Of a stretch of DNA of 54,265 bases, positions 1 through 10,939 are shown one piece after another; within the stretch, counting starts at the first letter, position 1; each line of letters opens with the position of its first letter. Source of the stretch: an uncultured Prevotellaceae bacterium (GTDB taxonomy: Bacteria; Bacteroidota; Bacteroidia; Bacteroidales; Bacteroidaceae); NCBI GenBank assembly GCA_902771155.1, contig CACXVS010000032.1:1-54265 (forward strand), given 5' to 3'. Under the pieces are notes generated by a model. That model was not told where the DNA came from. It saw nothing but the letters and a program-made list of their open reading frames with translations, and searched no databases. The position numbers were made by a program, and so were the translations under genes.

Positions 1-7
1 AATACTT

Positions 8-29
8 CTATATTTATATATAAATATAG
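8..29. repeat. 22-base perfect A/T palindrome
   Basis: Positions 8-18 and 19-29 are exact inverted copies, so the block can form a hairpin or cruciform of almost only A:T pairs. It lies at the edge of the window, 72 bases beyond the ispE stop. It could be a weak terminator or a palindromic binding site. Nothing else is recognisable in positions 1-64. Confidence 0.5.
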
Positions 30-64
30 AGTTAATTTTTGACTTTCATATAACCTACTTTTGA

Positions 65-88
65 ACTGCAACACTGCAACACTGCAAC
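65..88. repeat. three tandem copies of ACTGCAAC
   Basis: An 8-base unit, ACTGCAAC, is repeated three times without interruption directly downstream of the ispE stop codon. It is a short microsatellite-like tract with no visible coding role. Confidence 0.75.
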
Positions 89-100
89 AGCGAGTGTAGT

Positions 101-934
101 TCAGAGGGGATAGCAGCCTTTGAAGGTGCCTGGGGCGGTGAAGGCGTCGAGGGCTACAGGGTGGCGGAACAAGCCGAAGAGGCTGCTGCCGCTGCCCGAC
201 ATAGCGGCGTAAACCGCTCCCATTTCGTACAACTGGTCTTTGATGGCGCCTATCTCTGGATGAATGGCGAAGACGCTCTTCTCGAAGTCGTTGGTGAGGG
301 CGTCGCGCCAGGTTTCCACAGGTTGCATCACGATGTCGCGGCAGTTCTGGGCGGGGTGTTCGGGATGGATGAGCGAGAAGGCTTCGCGCGTGGAGACGGG
401 GATATCGGGGCGCACAACGGCCAAATACCAGCTTTTGAGGTCGAGGGCGATAGGCTCGAGGCGCTCGCCGATGCCTTCGGCATAGCAGGGCTGATTGAGT
501 ACGAAGAATGCACAGTCGGCCCCCAGCCGAGCTGCGTAGTCGATCATCTGCTGGTCGGTGAGGCCGAGTTGGAACTGGCGGTTGAGCAGGGTTATCATAA
601 AGCCGCAATCGCTGGAGCCGCCTCCCATACCTGCCTGCGTAGGGATGCCTTTATAGAGGTGTGCGTGTATGCGTGGAAGGGTGGGGAAGTCTTGCTTGAG
701 CAACTGGTAGGCCCTGACTACAAGATTCTTCTGTTCGTCGCCTTCGATATGGATGTTGGTGACTTTCAGGTCGCAATCGACGGCAGAGGGGAAGTGGGGA
801 TCCATTGGGAACACTTCGAGAGCGTCGGTGATGGGTACGGGATAGAACACGGTTTCTAAGTCGTGGTAACCGTCGGCTCGCTTGGCTACTACGTTGAGTC
901 CGAGGTTGATCTTGGCGTTGGGAAGGGTTAGCAT
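101..934 (-). CDS. ispE: 4-diphosphocytidyl-2-C-methyl-D-erythritol kinase
   Basis: This is a 277-residue GHMP-family kinase of usual IspE length. In the MEP isoprenoid pathway it phosphorylates 4-diphosphocytidyl-methylerythritol on the 2-hydroxyl in the cytoplasm. The N-terminal NAKINLGLNV (residues 6-15) is the IspE substrate-binding start, AGMGGGSSD (101-109) is the GHMP ATP loop, D140 in GADCAFF fits the catalytic Asp, and MSGSGSSLFGLF near residue 245 is the third GHMP motif. The ATG at 932-934 places the AKINL motif at the expected distance from the N-terminus. It is the last gene of the minus-strand run and is separated from the helicase by a 78-base repeat-rich gap. No strong terminator is visible after it. 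Confidence 0.95.
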   Translation of the reverse strand: MLTLPNAKINLGLNVVAKRADGYHDLETVFYPVPITDALEVFPMDPHFPSAVDCDLKVTNIHIEGDEQKNLVVRAYQLLKQDFPTLPRIHAHLYKGIPTQAGMGGGSSDCGFMITLLNRQFQLGLTDQQMIDYAARLGADCAFFVLNQPCYAEGIGERLEPIALDLKSWYLAVVRPDIPVSTREAFSLIHPEHPAQNCRDIVMQPVETWRDALTNDFEKSVFAIHPEIGAIKDQLYEMGAVYAAMSGSGSSLFGLFRHPVALDAFTAPGTFKGCYPL

Positions 935-940
935 TGAGGT

Positions 941-1017
941 AATTGAAGATTGAAAATTGAAGATTGAAGATTGAAAATTAAAAATTAAAGTTTAAAGCTT
1001 AATGCATAAAGCTTAAT
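941..1017. repeat. ATTGAAGATTGAAAATT-type repeat and adjoining hairpin
   Basis: The gap between the helicase and ispE is filled with imperfect tandem ATTGAAGA/TTGAAAATT units (941-990). These are followed by an 11-base direct repeat TAAAGCTTAAT at 993-1003 and 1007-1017, which also folds as a near-palindrome over the helicase stop codon (1013-1015). A 20-base stretch of this repeat (949-968) recurs exactly at 46037-46056 inside the coding region of a secreted protein. Confidence 0.7.
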
Positions 1018-2266
1018 CTTTCTTTGTTTTGGGCTTGTGTTTGCCCTGACGCTTACCGTGACCTTTGGAGTGCCAGCGCCCGTTGCGGCGCGTGTTGGGC
1101 TTCTTTTCGCGCTTGGTGTAGGCAGGGGCCTCGCCGAGTCCTCCGGGAAGGGGTATCTTCTCGACTTCCTTGCCCAGGAAGTGCTCGATGGACTGGAAAC
1201 GGTAGATGTCGGTGTCGCTGATGAAGGTGATGGCTGTGCCGTCGCGGTCGGCTCTCGCCGTACGTCCGATGCGGTGTACATAGTCTTCGGCATCGTGGGG
1301 CACATCGTAGTTGATGACGGTGAGGATATCATCGATATCGATACCACGAGCCACGATATCTGTGGCTACAAGCACATCGGTCTTGCCGGCCTTAAAGCGG
1401 TACATCACCTCGTCGCGCTCTTGTTGCGAGAGGTCGGAGTGCATCTGGTCGCAGTTGACGTGCATCTGTTTCAGGCTGCGCGTAATCTCCTTTACCTTCT
1501 CCTTCTTGCCCGAGAAGATGATGACGCGTTTGAGGTCGCCCGACTTGAAGATGTGGTTGATGATCTTGAGTTTCTGGGGATCGTAGCAGACGTAGGCCGA
1601 CTGGCGGATCTTCTCAGCGGGTTTCGAGACGGCTATCTTCACTTCCACAGGGTCGTGAAGCAGGGTTACGGCGAGTTCACGTATCTTCGGGGGCATAGTG
1701 GCCGAGAACATGATGCGCTGGCAATTGACGGGCAGCTGCTGTACGATCTTCATGATATCGTCGATGAACCCCATATCGAGCATGCGGTCGGCCTCGTCGA
1801 GTACGAAGAAGGAACAGCGCGACAAGTCGAGGTTGCCCACCTTAAGGTGACTGAGCAAGCGCCCCGGAGTGGCGATGAGCACATCGGCGCCCAGGCGCAT
1901 GCTACGCAGTTCCTGATCGTAGCGGCCACCATCGTTACCCCCATAGACAGCCACACTGCTGACCTGGTCGAGATAATAGCCGAAGCCCTGCATGGCCTGG
2001 TCGATCTGCTGTGCAAGTTCGCGTGTGGGCGACATAATCACGCAGTTGATAGCGTCTTTGGGATAATCACCATCATCGAGTTGGGAAAGGATGGGCAGAA
2101 GATAGGCTGCAGTCTTACCTGTACCAGTCTGCGCCACACCTAAAAGGTCGTATCCGTCGAGAATCTCTGGGATACAGCGTTCCTGAATGGGGGTCATCTC
2201 ATCGAAATGCATGTCGTATAATGCATCGAGGATATTGTCGTTGAGATATGTTTCTTCGAATTTCAT
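1013..2266 (-). CDS. DEAD-box ATP-dependent RNA helicase (RhlE type)
   Basis: This 417-residue superfamily 2 RNA helicase has all core motifs in order: Q motif MTPIQ (24-28), Walker A AQTGTGKT (45-52), PTRELAQQ (80-87), TPGRLL (near 133), DEAD (157-160), SAT (188-190), ARGID and HRIGRTAR (near 330). From about residue 385 a Lys/Arg-rich tail with many Gly and His residues probably binds RNA. Such proteins unwind short RNA duplexes in ribosome assembly or mRNA turnover. The start ATG overlaps the stop of the upstream permease gene by one base (TAATG), so the two are translationally coupled. RhlE is the closest E. coli type; the exact member is not certain. Confidence 0.93.
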   Translation of the reverse strand: MKFEETYLNDNILDALYDMHFDEMTPIQERCIPEILDGYDLLGVAQTGTGKTAAYLLPILSQLDDGDYPKDAINCVIMSPTRELAQQIDQAMQGFGYYLDQVSSVAVYGGNDGGRYDQELRSMRLGADVLIATPGRLLSHLKVGNLDLSRCSFFVLDEADRMLDMGFIDDIMKIVQQLPVNCQRIMFSATMPPKIRELAVTLLHDPVEVKIAVSKPAEKIRQSAYVCYDPQKLKIINHIFKSGDLKRVIIFSGKKEKVKEITRSLKQMHVNCDQMHSDLSQQERDEVMYRFKAGKTDVLVATDIVARGIDIDDILTVINYDVPHDAEDYVHRIGRTARADRDGTAITFISDTDIYRFQSIEHFLGKEVEKIPLPGGLGEAPAYTKREKKPNTRRNGRWHSKGHGKRQGKHKPKTKKD

Positions 2267-3450
2267 TAGTTCGGGGCTTGTCTGTAACAGAAATAGGCAA
2301 TAAATACATAGAGCAGATTAGGCATCCATGCCGCCAGTATCGGAGGTGTGTCGGCATTAATAGCGAAAGTGGAACTGATGGTCTGAAGCAGGATGTAGGT
2401 GAACGAGAGCGCCAGACCTATACCCAGGTAGAGACCCATACCTCCCTTACGCTTACGACTGGAGAGACTTGCACCAATAATGGTGAGGATAAACGATGCG
2501 AAACTGGTGGCAATGCGCTTGTGGTATTCCACTTCGTATTGTACGACATTGCTCGAGCCTCGTTCGGTCTGCTTGTTAATATACATCCATAGTTCGGAGG
2601 ATGTAAGCGTTTCTTGCTGTCCGTCAGAGAATACAAGGTCCATCGGTTCCATCATTACCAGCGTGTCGATGAGTGCACCTGAGGTTATCTCTTCGCGCAG
2701 GCCTTTCAGCTTACGGATCTTATAATTCTGGGCCTTCCAGTGATACCGGGTTTCGCTGATGGAGTCGTAGCGTATGGTGGTGGCCGTCATGTGGCTAACG
2801 AGTTTCTTGTTTTCGAACTTGTCGAGTGAGAAGCCGTACCCCGTCTTGGTACGGTCGTCGTAATTCTGTATATAGGCTATCGTTCCTGGCCCCACCATCA
2901 ACTGAACATTGCTTGCAGAGACCGTCTTCTTGTTGTTCTTGTATTTAGCCTCAAATTCCTGACGAACCACCGTTCCGTGTGGTATGACTGTAGAGCCCAG
3001 ATAGAAATTTACAAGGGCTATAATGGCAGCAGAGAGGAGATAGGGCTTGAGCAAACGCTTGAAACTGACGCCTGCTGCGAGCATAGCGATGATCTCGCTA
3101 TTGCCTGCCAACTTGGAAGTAAAGAAGATGACAGCGATGAAGACAAACAGCGGTGAGAACAGATTCGCAAAATAAGGTACGAAATTAGAGTAGTAATCAA
3201 AGACAATGGCCTTCAACGGGGCTCCATATTGGGAGAATTTCGAAAGGTTCTCATTGATGTCGAATACGATGGCGATTGAGATGATGAGTGCGATAGAATA
3301 GATATATGTGCCTATGAACTTGACCATAATGTAACGGTCAAGACGGGACAGGAAACGGAATGGATTAAGGTACTTAACCCAATGCAGATACCGTTTAAGG
3401 AACCGCTTTATCTTCTCTGCCCTAACGAGCCAATAATACTTCTTTTCCAT
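2266..3450 (-). CDS. lptG: LptF/LptG-family lipopolysaccharide export permease
   Basis: This 394-residue inner-membrane protein of the YjgP/YjgQ family has about six transmembrane segments. Two or three lie in the N-terminal third (ISIAIVF and LFVFIAVIFF regions) and three in the C-terminal third, around a periplasmic beta-jellyroll-like middle. LptF and LptG with the LptB ATPase move LPS from the inner membrane to the periplasmic bridge. The conserved opening LDRYI sits near residue 37 and needs a start upstream of the next Met, so the ATG at 3450 is used although it overlaps the tgt 3' end by 43 bases. Assignment to LptG rather than LptF rests on its place next to tgt and is an inference. 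Confidence 0.88.
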   Translation of the reverse strand: MEKKYYWLVRAEKIKRFLKRYLHWVKYLNPFRFLSRLDRYIMVKFIGTYIYSIALIISIAIVFDINENLSKFSQYGAPLKAIVFDYYSNFVPYFANLFSPLFVFIAVIFFTSKLAGNSEIIAMLAAGVSFKRLLKPYLLSAAIIALVNFYLGSTVIPHGTVVRQEFEAKYKNNKKTVSASNVQLMVGPGTIAYIQNYDDRTKTGYGFSLDKFENKKLVSHMTATTIRYDSISETRYHWKAQNYKIRKLKGLREEITSGALIDTLVMMEPMDLVFSDGQQETLTSSELWMYINKQTERGSSNVVQYEVEYHKRIATSFASFILTIIGASLSSRKRKGGMGLYLGIGLALSFTYILLQTISSTFAINADTPPILAAWMPNLLYVFIAYFCYRQAPN

Positions 3451-4550
3451 TGAACAAAATCACCTTGTATAATATGTTGACGGGCATCGGTTACCAATCT
3501 CAAATAGAACGCCAGGTTATGGATGCTGGCTATTTGCATGGCCAAAAGTTCCTGAGCCTTAAACAGGTGGTGGAGGTATGCCTTAGAATGGATGCGGTCG
3601 ATGTCGCAGCCGTCAGGGTCGATGGGGGAGAAATCGTCTTCCCATTTCTTATTGCGCATATTCATTGTGCCCTCATAGGTAAAGAGCATCGCATTGCGGC
3701 CGTTGCGTGTAGGCATAACGCAGTCGAACATATCGACACCGCGCTCGATGGCTTCCAGGATATTCTGGGGGGTACCAACACCCATCAGATAACGCGGACG
3801 ATCCTTGGGCAGAATGGCGTTGACAACCTCTATCATGTCGTACATCACCTCAGTGGGTTCGCCTACGGCCAGACCACCGATGGAGGCACCACCGCCGTCG
3901 TTGAGACGGCTGAGCACATCGCAGACGTGCTTGGCTGCATCCTGGCGCAGATCCTTATAGGTACAGCCCTGAACGATGGGGAACAGAGTCTGGGGATAGT
4001 CGTAAAGGGGTTCTGTCTCATTGAAACGCTTGATGCAACGCTCTAGCCAGCGCTGGGTGAGTCCGAGCGACTTCTTGGCATACTGGTAATCGCTCTGGCC
4101 TGGAGGGCATTCGTCGAGGGCCATCATGATGTCGGCACCAATCACGCGCTGGGTATCCATCACGTTCTCAGGGGTGAAGATGTGGCGCGAACCGTCGATG
4201 TGGCTCTGGAACTCGCAGCCTTCCTCACGGAGTTTGCGGATGCCTGTGAGCGAAAAAACCTGGAACCCACCGCTATCGGTCAGTATCGGACGATCCCAGG
4301 TGTTGAACTGGTGTAGTCCGCCTGCCTTACGCAGGATATCGAGTCCCGGGCGCAGATAGAGATGATAGGTGTTACCAAGAATGATCTGGGCCTTGATCTG
4401 CTCACGGAGTTCGGAGAAATGGACACCCTTGACACTTCCCACCGTACCTACGGGCATGAAGATGGGTGTAAGGATCTGCCCATGTGCTGTAGTGATCACA
4501 CCTGCACGGGCATCGCTGGCATTGTCAGTATGTTGCAGCTCAAACGTCAT
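3408..4550 (-). CDS. tgt: queuine/preQ1 tRNA-ribosyltransferase
   Basis: This 380-residue TIM-barrel enzyme exchanges guanine-34 of GUN-anticodon tRNAs for the queuosine precursor preQ1. Family motifs are clear: FMPVGTVGSVKG, ILGNTYHLYLRPG, DSGGFQVFSL with a catalytic Asp, GGLAVGEP, YLMGVGTP, and FDCVMPTRNGRN carrying the nucleophilic Asp. The usual C-terminal zinc site (Cys-X-Cys-X2-Cys then His) is not intact. At the corresponding place the protein reads DPDGCDIDRIHSKAYLHHL, with a single Cys. The rest of that region (AYLHHL, IASIHNL) is normal, so the gene looks functional but zinc-poor. It overlaps lon by four bases and lptG by 43. Confidence 0.95.
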   Translation of the reverse strand: MTFELQHTDNASDARAGVITTAHGQILTPIFMPVGTVGSVKGVHFSELREQIKAQIILGNTYHLYLRPGLDILRKAGGLHQFNTWDRPILTDSGGFQVFSLTGIRKLREEGCEFQSHIDGSRHIFTPENVMDTQRVIGADIMMALDECPPGQSDYQYAKKSLGLTQRWLERCIKRFNETEPLYDYPQTLFPIVQGCTYKDLRQDAAKHVCDVLSRLNDGGGASIGGLAVGEPTEVMYDMIEVVNAILPKDRPRYLMGVGTPQNILEAIERGVDMFDCVMPTRNGRNAMLFTYEGTMNMRNKKWEDDFSPIDPDGCDIDRIHSKAYLHHLFKAQELLAMQIASIHNLAFYLRLVTDARQHIIQGDFVQWKRSIIGSLGQRR

Positions 4551-7015
4551 TTCTTATCGTTTTCTTCTTTCTCTTCAGGGATGGTGAAGTCGAGAGGGTG
4601 CTTGACAATCTCGTTGGTGAGGGCAAAATCCCATACATCTTGAACATTCTCAACATAGTGGAACTTAACTCCTTTCAGATAGATATCAGGAATCTCAAGA
4701 ATGTCTTTCTCGTTCTCACGACACATCAGGATATCTGTGATGCCTGCTCGTTTGGCGGCTAATATCTTTTCCTTGATACCGCCTACAGGCAATACTTTTC
4801 CTCGCAGGGTGATCTCGCCTGTCATTGCTGTATTCTTGCGCACCTTACGCTGGGTTAGGGCTGAGGCGATAGAGGTGGCTATCGTTATGCCGGCAGAAGG
4901 ACCGTCTTTGGGTGTCGCTCCTTCTGGCACATGGATGTGGATATTCCAGTTGTCAAAAATGCGATAGTCGATATTGAGAGTCTCTGCATGTGCTTTGACA
5001 TATTCGAGTGCCAAAATGGCAGACTCTTTCATGACATCACCCAGATTACCCGTCAACGTAAGTTTAGAGCCTTTGCCCTTCGACAATGAGGTCTCGATGA
5101 ACAGAATTTCTCCGCCGACACTTGTCCAGGCCAGACCAGTTACTACACCTGCATAATCATTGCCCTGATAAATATCACGATAGAATGGAGGCTTTCCAAG
5201 CAGATCCTCAATCTCGGCCGGCGTGATTTTCTTGTAGTCTGCTTCTTCTTCCAACTGGCGCTTGTAGGCAATCTTACGGAGAGCCTTATCAATCTGTTTC
5301 TCCAACTGTCGTACACCACTTTCGCGGGTATAACGCTCGATGATCATTTCGATAGCAGCCTTGTTGAAGGTGGGCTTTAACTTAGGTATGTTCAAACCTG
5401 TATTCTCGAGTTCGCGCGGTATTAAGTGTCGCTTTGCGATTTCGTACTTTTCCTCTGTAATATAACCACTTACCTCGATAATTTCCATACGGTCGAGTAG
5501 GGGACGAGGGATGGTGCTGAGGTTGTTGGCTGTGGCAATAAACAATACCTTCGAGAGATCATAATCTACATCGAGATAGTTATCGTGGAAAGCATTATTC
5601 TGTTCCGGATCGAGCACTTCAAGTAGGGCAGAGGCAGGATCGCCATTATGCGTCATCTGTGTCACTTTGTCGATTTCATCGAGGATGAATACGGGGTTCG
5701 AACTACCTGCCTTCTGGATGGATTTGATAATACGACCAGGCATCGCTCCAATATAGGTGCGACGGTGGCCGCGTATCTCTGCTTCATCGTGCAGGCCACC
5801 AAGTGACATGCGTACATATTTTCGTTTCATAGCAGATGCTATGGACTTACCCAGAGAGGTCTTTCCGACACCTGGAGGGCCATAAAGACAAATAATAGGA
5901 CTCTTCAAGTCACCCCTCAAGGCTAATACGGCCATATATTCAAGAATACGCTCTTTGACCTTCTCCATACCATAATGGTCGTGATCGAGTATCTTCTGGG
6001 CGCGCTTGAGGTTGAGGTCGTCGCTTGTAAATTCGCCCCAAGGCAGACTGACAAGTGTCTGTAAATATGTGAGTTGTACATTATACTCAGGACTCTGGGG
6101 ATTCAGGTTGTCGAGTTTGTCGGCCTCTTTGCGGAAGGTCTTATCGACTTCGGCTGACCATCGTTTGCCATTAGCTTTCCTCAACAATTCTATTTTCTCT
6201 GGCGACGACTCTCCGTTGCCCATCTCGGCCTGCATGTTCTTGATCTGCTGCTGAAGGAAGTAATTGCGCTGTTGCTCGTCAATGTCTTCGCGAGTCTTGT
6301 TACGGATGTCAGCTTTCAGATTCTGCAAATTAATCTCACGATTAATGATCTTCATGACATTGAACAAACGCTCTTTAACTGATTCCATCTCTAAAAGACG
6401 TATTTTTTCTTTGCTGGAGAATGGCATATTAGAGCATACGAAGTTGAGGGCCATAATATTATTAGTGATATTCTTGATGGCGAAGGTGGCTTCGTCGGGA
6501 ATATCCTCGCTTACACTAATATATTCATTGACCATACTGCGCAAATCGTCCATAGCCGTCTTAAACTCACGGTCTCTTTTCTCGGGTTCAATATCCGACA
6601 AAGGCTCAACAATACCTTCCAGGTGAGGAATGCTCTGAACGATGTCAATCAGTCGTAAACGACTGAAGCATTGAACGATAACTGTCATGTTCCCATTAGG
6701 AAGTGTCAACATTTTCATCACTTTGGCATACACACCAATTTCATAGAGATCTTCTTGCAAGGGCATATCAATCTCAGGATCGCGCTGACATACAATACCT
6801 ATAAAGTCTCCTTTCTTTTCAGCTTTCTGAATGACCATTTTGCTGGCATCGCGCCCAATGAGAATAGGGGAGACCACACCCGGGAACACCACCAGGTTGC
6901 GCACAGGGAGAATGGGTACTCGTGTTGGTTTCTGCTGGTTATCGAGTATGTCTTTAAAATCTCCATCGATATCAGCTATCATCTGAAATGCAGAATTCTT
7001 ATTCGGATTATTCAT
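4547..7015 (-). CDS. lon: ATP-dependent serine protease Lon
   Basis: This full-length 822-residue LonA protease degrades misfolded and regulatory proteins in the cytoplasm. The N-terminal LON domain begins at [11 protein letters not shown] (36-46), followed by a coiled-coil region around 230-300. The AAA+ module has Walker A GPPGVGKT (379-386) and Walker B FILDEIDK (443-450). The protease domain has PKDGPSAG with catalytic Ser707 and GGIKEK with Lys748. The C-terminal end is acidic and lysine-rich. It is the first gene of the minus-strand run lon-tgt-lptG-helicase-ispE. Its 5' side faces the plus-strand methyltransferase gene across a 108-base A/T-rich gap that must hold both promoters. Confidence 0.97.
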   Translation of the reverse strand: MNNPNKNSAFQMIADIDGDFKDILDNQQKPTRVPILPVRNLVVFPGVVSPILIGRDASKMVIQKAEKKGDFIGIVCQRDPEIDMPLQEDLYEIGVYAKVMKMLTLPNGNMTVIVQCFSRLRLIDIVQSIPHLEGIVEPLSDIEPEKRDREFKTAMDDLRSMVNEYISVSEDIPDEATFAIKNITNNIMALNFVCSNMPFSSKEKIRLLEMESVKERLFNVMKIINREINLQNLKADIRNKTREDIDEQQRNYFLQQQIKNMQAEMGNGESSPEKIELLRKANGKRWSAEVDKTFRKEADKLDNLNPQSPEYNVQLTYLQTLVSLPWGEFTSDDLNLKRAQKILDHDHYGMEKVKERILEYMAVLALRGDLKSPIICLYGPPGVGKTSLGKSIASAMKRKYVRMSLGGLHDEAEIRGHRRTYIGAMPGRIIKSIQKAGSSNPVFILDEIDKVTQMTHNGDPASALLEVLDPEQNNAFHDNYLDVDYDLSKVLFIATANNLSTIPRPLLDRMEIIEVSGYITEEKYEIAKRHLIPRELENTGLNIPKLKPTFNKAAIEMIIERYTRESGVRQLEKQIDKALRKIAYKRQLEEEADYKKITPAEIEDLLGKPPFYRDIYQGNDYAGVVTGLAWTSVGGEILFIETSLSKGKGSKLTLTGNLGDVMKESAILALEYVKAHAETLNIDYRIFDNWNIHIHVPEGATPKDGPSAGITIATSIASALTQRKVRKNTAMTGEITLRGKVLPVGGIKEKILAAKRAGITDILMCRENEKDILEIPDIYLKGVKFHYVENVQDVWDFALTNEIVKHPLDFTIPEEKEENDKK

Positions 7016-7106
7016 GTTTTCGTTTGTTTCATTAAAATTGGCTGCAAAGTTACTAATAATAATTAAGAAAGAAGAATGATATATGTAAGAATTAACAAAT
7101 AATTAG

Positions 7107-7114
7107 TATCTTTG
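7107..7114 (+). promoter_or_regulatory. -7 box of the trmN6 promoter
   Basis: TATCTTTG matches the Bacteroidetes -7 consensus TAnnTTTG. The ATG at 7124 begins only nine bases after the box, so transcription should start within a few bases of the start codon and the mRNA may be leaderless or nearly so. The box also rules out the upstream TTG at 7112 as the start. Confidence 0.75.
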
Positions 7115-7123
7115 CACTCGAAA

Positions 7124-7834
7124 ATGGCAAACGATTACTTTAAATTCAAACATTTCATCGTTCATCAGCAGCGTTGTGCTATGAAAGTTGGTACAGACGG
7201 AACATTGCTCGGTGCGTGGGCAAATGCACCAGAAAACGAATGTCGTATTCTGGATATTGGTACTGGTACAGGACTCATAGCCCTTATGATGGCACAGCGT
7301 TTTCCGAAAGCCAACGTCTTAGGCATTGATATCGATCCAGAAGCTGTGGCTCAGGCTACTGAGAATGTATTGAATTCGCCATTTTCAGAACGAATAGTCG
7401 TTCGTCATACGGATATTACCCAATTTGAGGATAGCGATGGATTCGAGGCTATTGTTTGCAATCCGCCTTATTTTGAGAATGCTTTGACTTGTCCTGATGT
7501 ACAAAGAACAACAGCAAGGCATATGGTTAATTTATCTTACAAAGCATTAATACAATCTGTTTGTAAACTTCTAAAAAGGGATGGATTCTTTTCTGTGGTT
7601 ATTCCTTCTGATTGCCGTCAGGAACTAGAATCATGTGCACGTCTGGAAGGATTGTTTCCAAGTAAGATCTGCAAGGTTAGAACAACGCCTAAAAAAGAGC
7701 CAAAGCGTCAGTTGATTGAATTTGGGAAACTTGCTGTTAATAAGATAAATATGAGTGAAGAGATATTGGAGAATTGTCCCAATGTCAGAAGTGTATGGTA
7801 TCAACAATTAACAAATGATTTTTATATTAAATGA
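7124..7834 (+). CDS. trmN6: tRNA1(Val) adenine-37 N6-methyltransferase (TrmN6/YfiC type)
   Basis: This 236-residue class I SAM-dependent methyltransferase has DIGTGTGLIALMMAQRFP near residue 46 as the SAM-binding loop, GIDIDPEAVAQA as the acidic ribose-binding strand, and CNPPYF as the N6-adenine methyltransferase motif (NPPY). This combination and length fit YfiC/TrmN6, which modifies A37 of tRNA1(Val). The ATG at 7124 is chosen because the open frame further upstream overlaps the -7 box and MANDYFKFKHF is a typical family start. Its stop overlaps the next gene in an ATGA of four bases, showing a two-gene operon. Confidence 0.88.
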   Translation: MANDYFKFKHFIVHQQRCAMKVGTDGTLLGAWANAPENECRILDIGTGTGLIALMMAQRFPKANVLGIDIDPEAVAQATENVLNSPFSERIVVRHTDITQFEDSDGFEAIVCNPPYFENALTCPDVQRTTARHMVNLSYKALIQSVCKLLKRDGFFSVVIPSDCRQELESCARLEGLFPSKICKVRTTPKKEPKRQLIEFGKLAVNKINMSEEILENCPNVRSVWYQQLTNDFYIK

Positions 7835-8595
7835 AAGTTACAATTATACAGTTGAATAGTAAGTGGGCAAATCCTGCTGAAAACATTAACCGCGTGGAGC
7901 AACTGATTGGGAATAATCCTGACAGTGACCTATACGTACTTCCAGAAATGTGGAGTACGGGATTTGTTACGGAACCCATAGGTATTGCAGAGGAAGAATC
8001 AAGTAGTGTTTCGTTGGAATGGATGAAAAGGTTTGCACATGATCATCATTGTGCCATCTGTGGTAGTTTGGCTATTCATGTCGATGAAACCTACAGAAAT
8101 CGTTTTTATTTCGTAAATGGTGAGAATGACACATTTTCATATTATGATAAACACCATTTATTTAAATATGGTGGTGAAGATCAGAATTATACATGTGGCG
8201 ATCAAAAGACAGTAGTGGAGTATAAAGGGTTCCGTTTTCTTCTGATCACTTGTTATGATTTACGTTTTCCCGTTTGGATCAGATATTCTCATGAATACAA
8301 CTATGATGCCATTATCGTTGTCGCTAACTGGCCCGATAAACGGAAAGATGCTTGGTTGAGTCTGTCCAGGGCTCGTGCTATTGAGAATCAGGCTTTTGTA
8401 ATTTCTTGTAACCGCGTTGGGAACGATCCTCATTGTCATTATTTTGGGGAAAGCGTAATTCTCGATCCAATTGGTAAAATATTGTCGTGCTGCAGACCTA
8501 ATGTTGAAGAATTAACCACTTGTAATTTGGATATAGAAATGCTTCAACATCTGCGTTCAAAATTCAATGTTTTAAAAGATAGAGATATTTATTAG
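7831..8595 (+). CDS. nitrilase-superfamily omega-amidase (YafV type)
   Basis: This 254-residue carbon-nitrogen hydrolase shows the full catalytic triad: Glu39 in VLPEMWSTGF, Lys107 in YYDKHHLF and Cys141 in ITCYDLRFP. The FPVWIRY and ISCNRVGND segments are typical of the YafV/NIT2 branch. That branch hydrolyses alpha-ketoglutaramate and similar omega-amides, a metabolite-repair role linked to glutamine transamination and methionine salvage. It overlaps the methyltransferase gene by four bases. A 105-base A/T-rich gap with the promoter of the next gene follows. Confidence 0.88.
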   Translation: MKVTIIQLNSKWANPAENINRVEQLIGNNPDSDLYVLPEMWSTGFVTEPIGIAEEESSSVSLEWMKRFAHDHHCAICGSLAIHVDETYRNRFYFVNGENDTFSYYDKHHLFKYGGEDQNYTCGDQKTVVEYKGFRFLLITCYDLRFPVWIRYSHEYNYDAIIVVANWPDKRKDAWLSLSRARAIENQAFVISCNRVGNDPHCHYFGESVILDPIGKILSCCRPNVEELTTCNLDIEMLQHLRSKFNVLKDRDIY

Positions 8596-8672
8596 AATTG
8601 ACATTATGATAAATAGGTGTTATTATATCGAATATTTTACCTTAATTATAATAGAATTAGAAAAAAAACAAG

Positions 8673-8680
8673 TACCTTTG
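8673..8680 (+). promoter_or_regulatory. -7 box before the ABC-F gene
   Basis: TACCTTTG fits TAnnTTTG and lies 20 bases before the ATG at 8701. No convincing TTTG -33 box is seen at 19-21 bases upstream, where the sequence is A-rich. Confidence 0.6.
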
Positions 8681-8688
8681 CACCCTAA

Positions 8689-10314
<1,626 letters not shown>

Positions 10315-10362
10315 TTCGGCACAGATTTTGCATCAAGGGTGTTAAAATTAAAAAATGTAGTT

Positions 10363-10938
10363 ATGGCAAAAAAAAATATTGATATGACAGACGAGGAACT
10401 TCAAGAAGAGCCTACCGTCGAAAACGAAACAGAAAAAGAGACAGAAGGTACAGTTGAATCAGAGCAAGAAGAAACAACTGAAGACAAAGATCCTCTGGAA
10501 AAAGCTCAGGAAGAAATTGCTGAGTTGAAAGACAGATGGTTACGTAGTGTTGCTGAGTTTGAGAACTATCGTAAACGTACTTTGAAAGAACGTGCTGAAT
10601 TGATTCTGAACGGTGGCGAGAAATTCATAACCTCTATCCTACCCGTGCTTGACGATATGGAACGCGCCATAGAGAATGGTACGAAAACCGATGATCCTGA
10701 GGTGTTACGTGAAGGAATGACGCTGATCTATCAGAAATTCATGAAGACTTTGGAATCTCAGGGTGTAAGCAAGATCGACACAGAGAACGCCGACTTTGAT
10801 ACAGATGTTCACGAGGCCGTGGCTATGGTACCAGGGATGGGTGATGACAAAAAAGGTAAGGTGATTGACTGCCTTCAGCAAGGGTATAAACTGAATGATA
10901 AAGTAATTCGCCACGCAAAGGTGGCAGTAGGACAATAA
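10363..10938 (+). CDS. grpE: GrpE nucleotide exchange factor
   Basis: This 191-residue co-chaperone releases ADP from DnaK. It has a very acidic, Glu-rich N-terminus, a long coiled coil around [31 protein letters not shown], and the beta-wing end [18 protein letters not shown], which is the classical GrpE C-terminus. The frame is open upstream to a GTG at 10339, but the ATG at 10363 ([12 protein letters not shown]) is the more likely start; the ATG at 10384 is also possible. The gene is one base from dnaJ, so grpE-dnaJ form an operon. No dnaK is in the window. Confidence 0.93.
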   Translation: MAKKNIDMTDEELQEEPTVENETEKETEGTVESEQEETTEDKDPLEKAQEEIAELKDRWLRSVAEFENYRKRTLKERAELILNGGEKFITSILPVLDDMERAIENGTKTDDPEVLREGMTLIYQKFMKTLESQGVSKIDTENADFDTDVHEAVAMVPGMGDDKKGKVIDCLQQGYKLNDKVIRHAKVAVGQ

Positions 10939-10939
10939 T

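Noticed and set aside
161..859. 232-codon plus-strand frame opposite ispE
   Set aside because: It is antisense to a clear IspE with all kinase motifs and encodes no recognisable domain; such shadows are common in GC-richer coding DNA.
1037..2143. 368-codon plus-strand frame opposite the DEAD-box helicase
   Set aside because: The opposite strand has complete helicase motifs; this frame is a mirror of them (Val/Asp/His-rich) with no promoter or family match.
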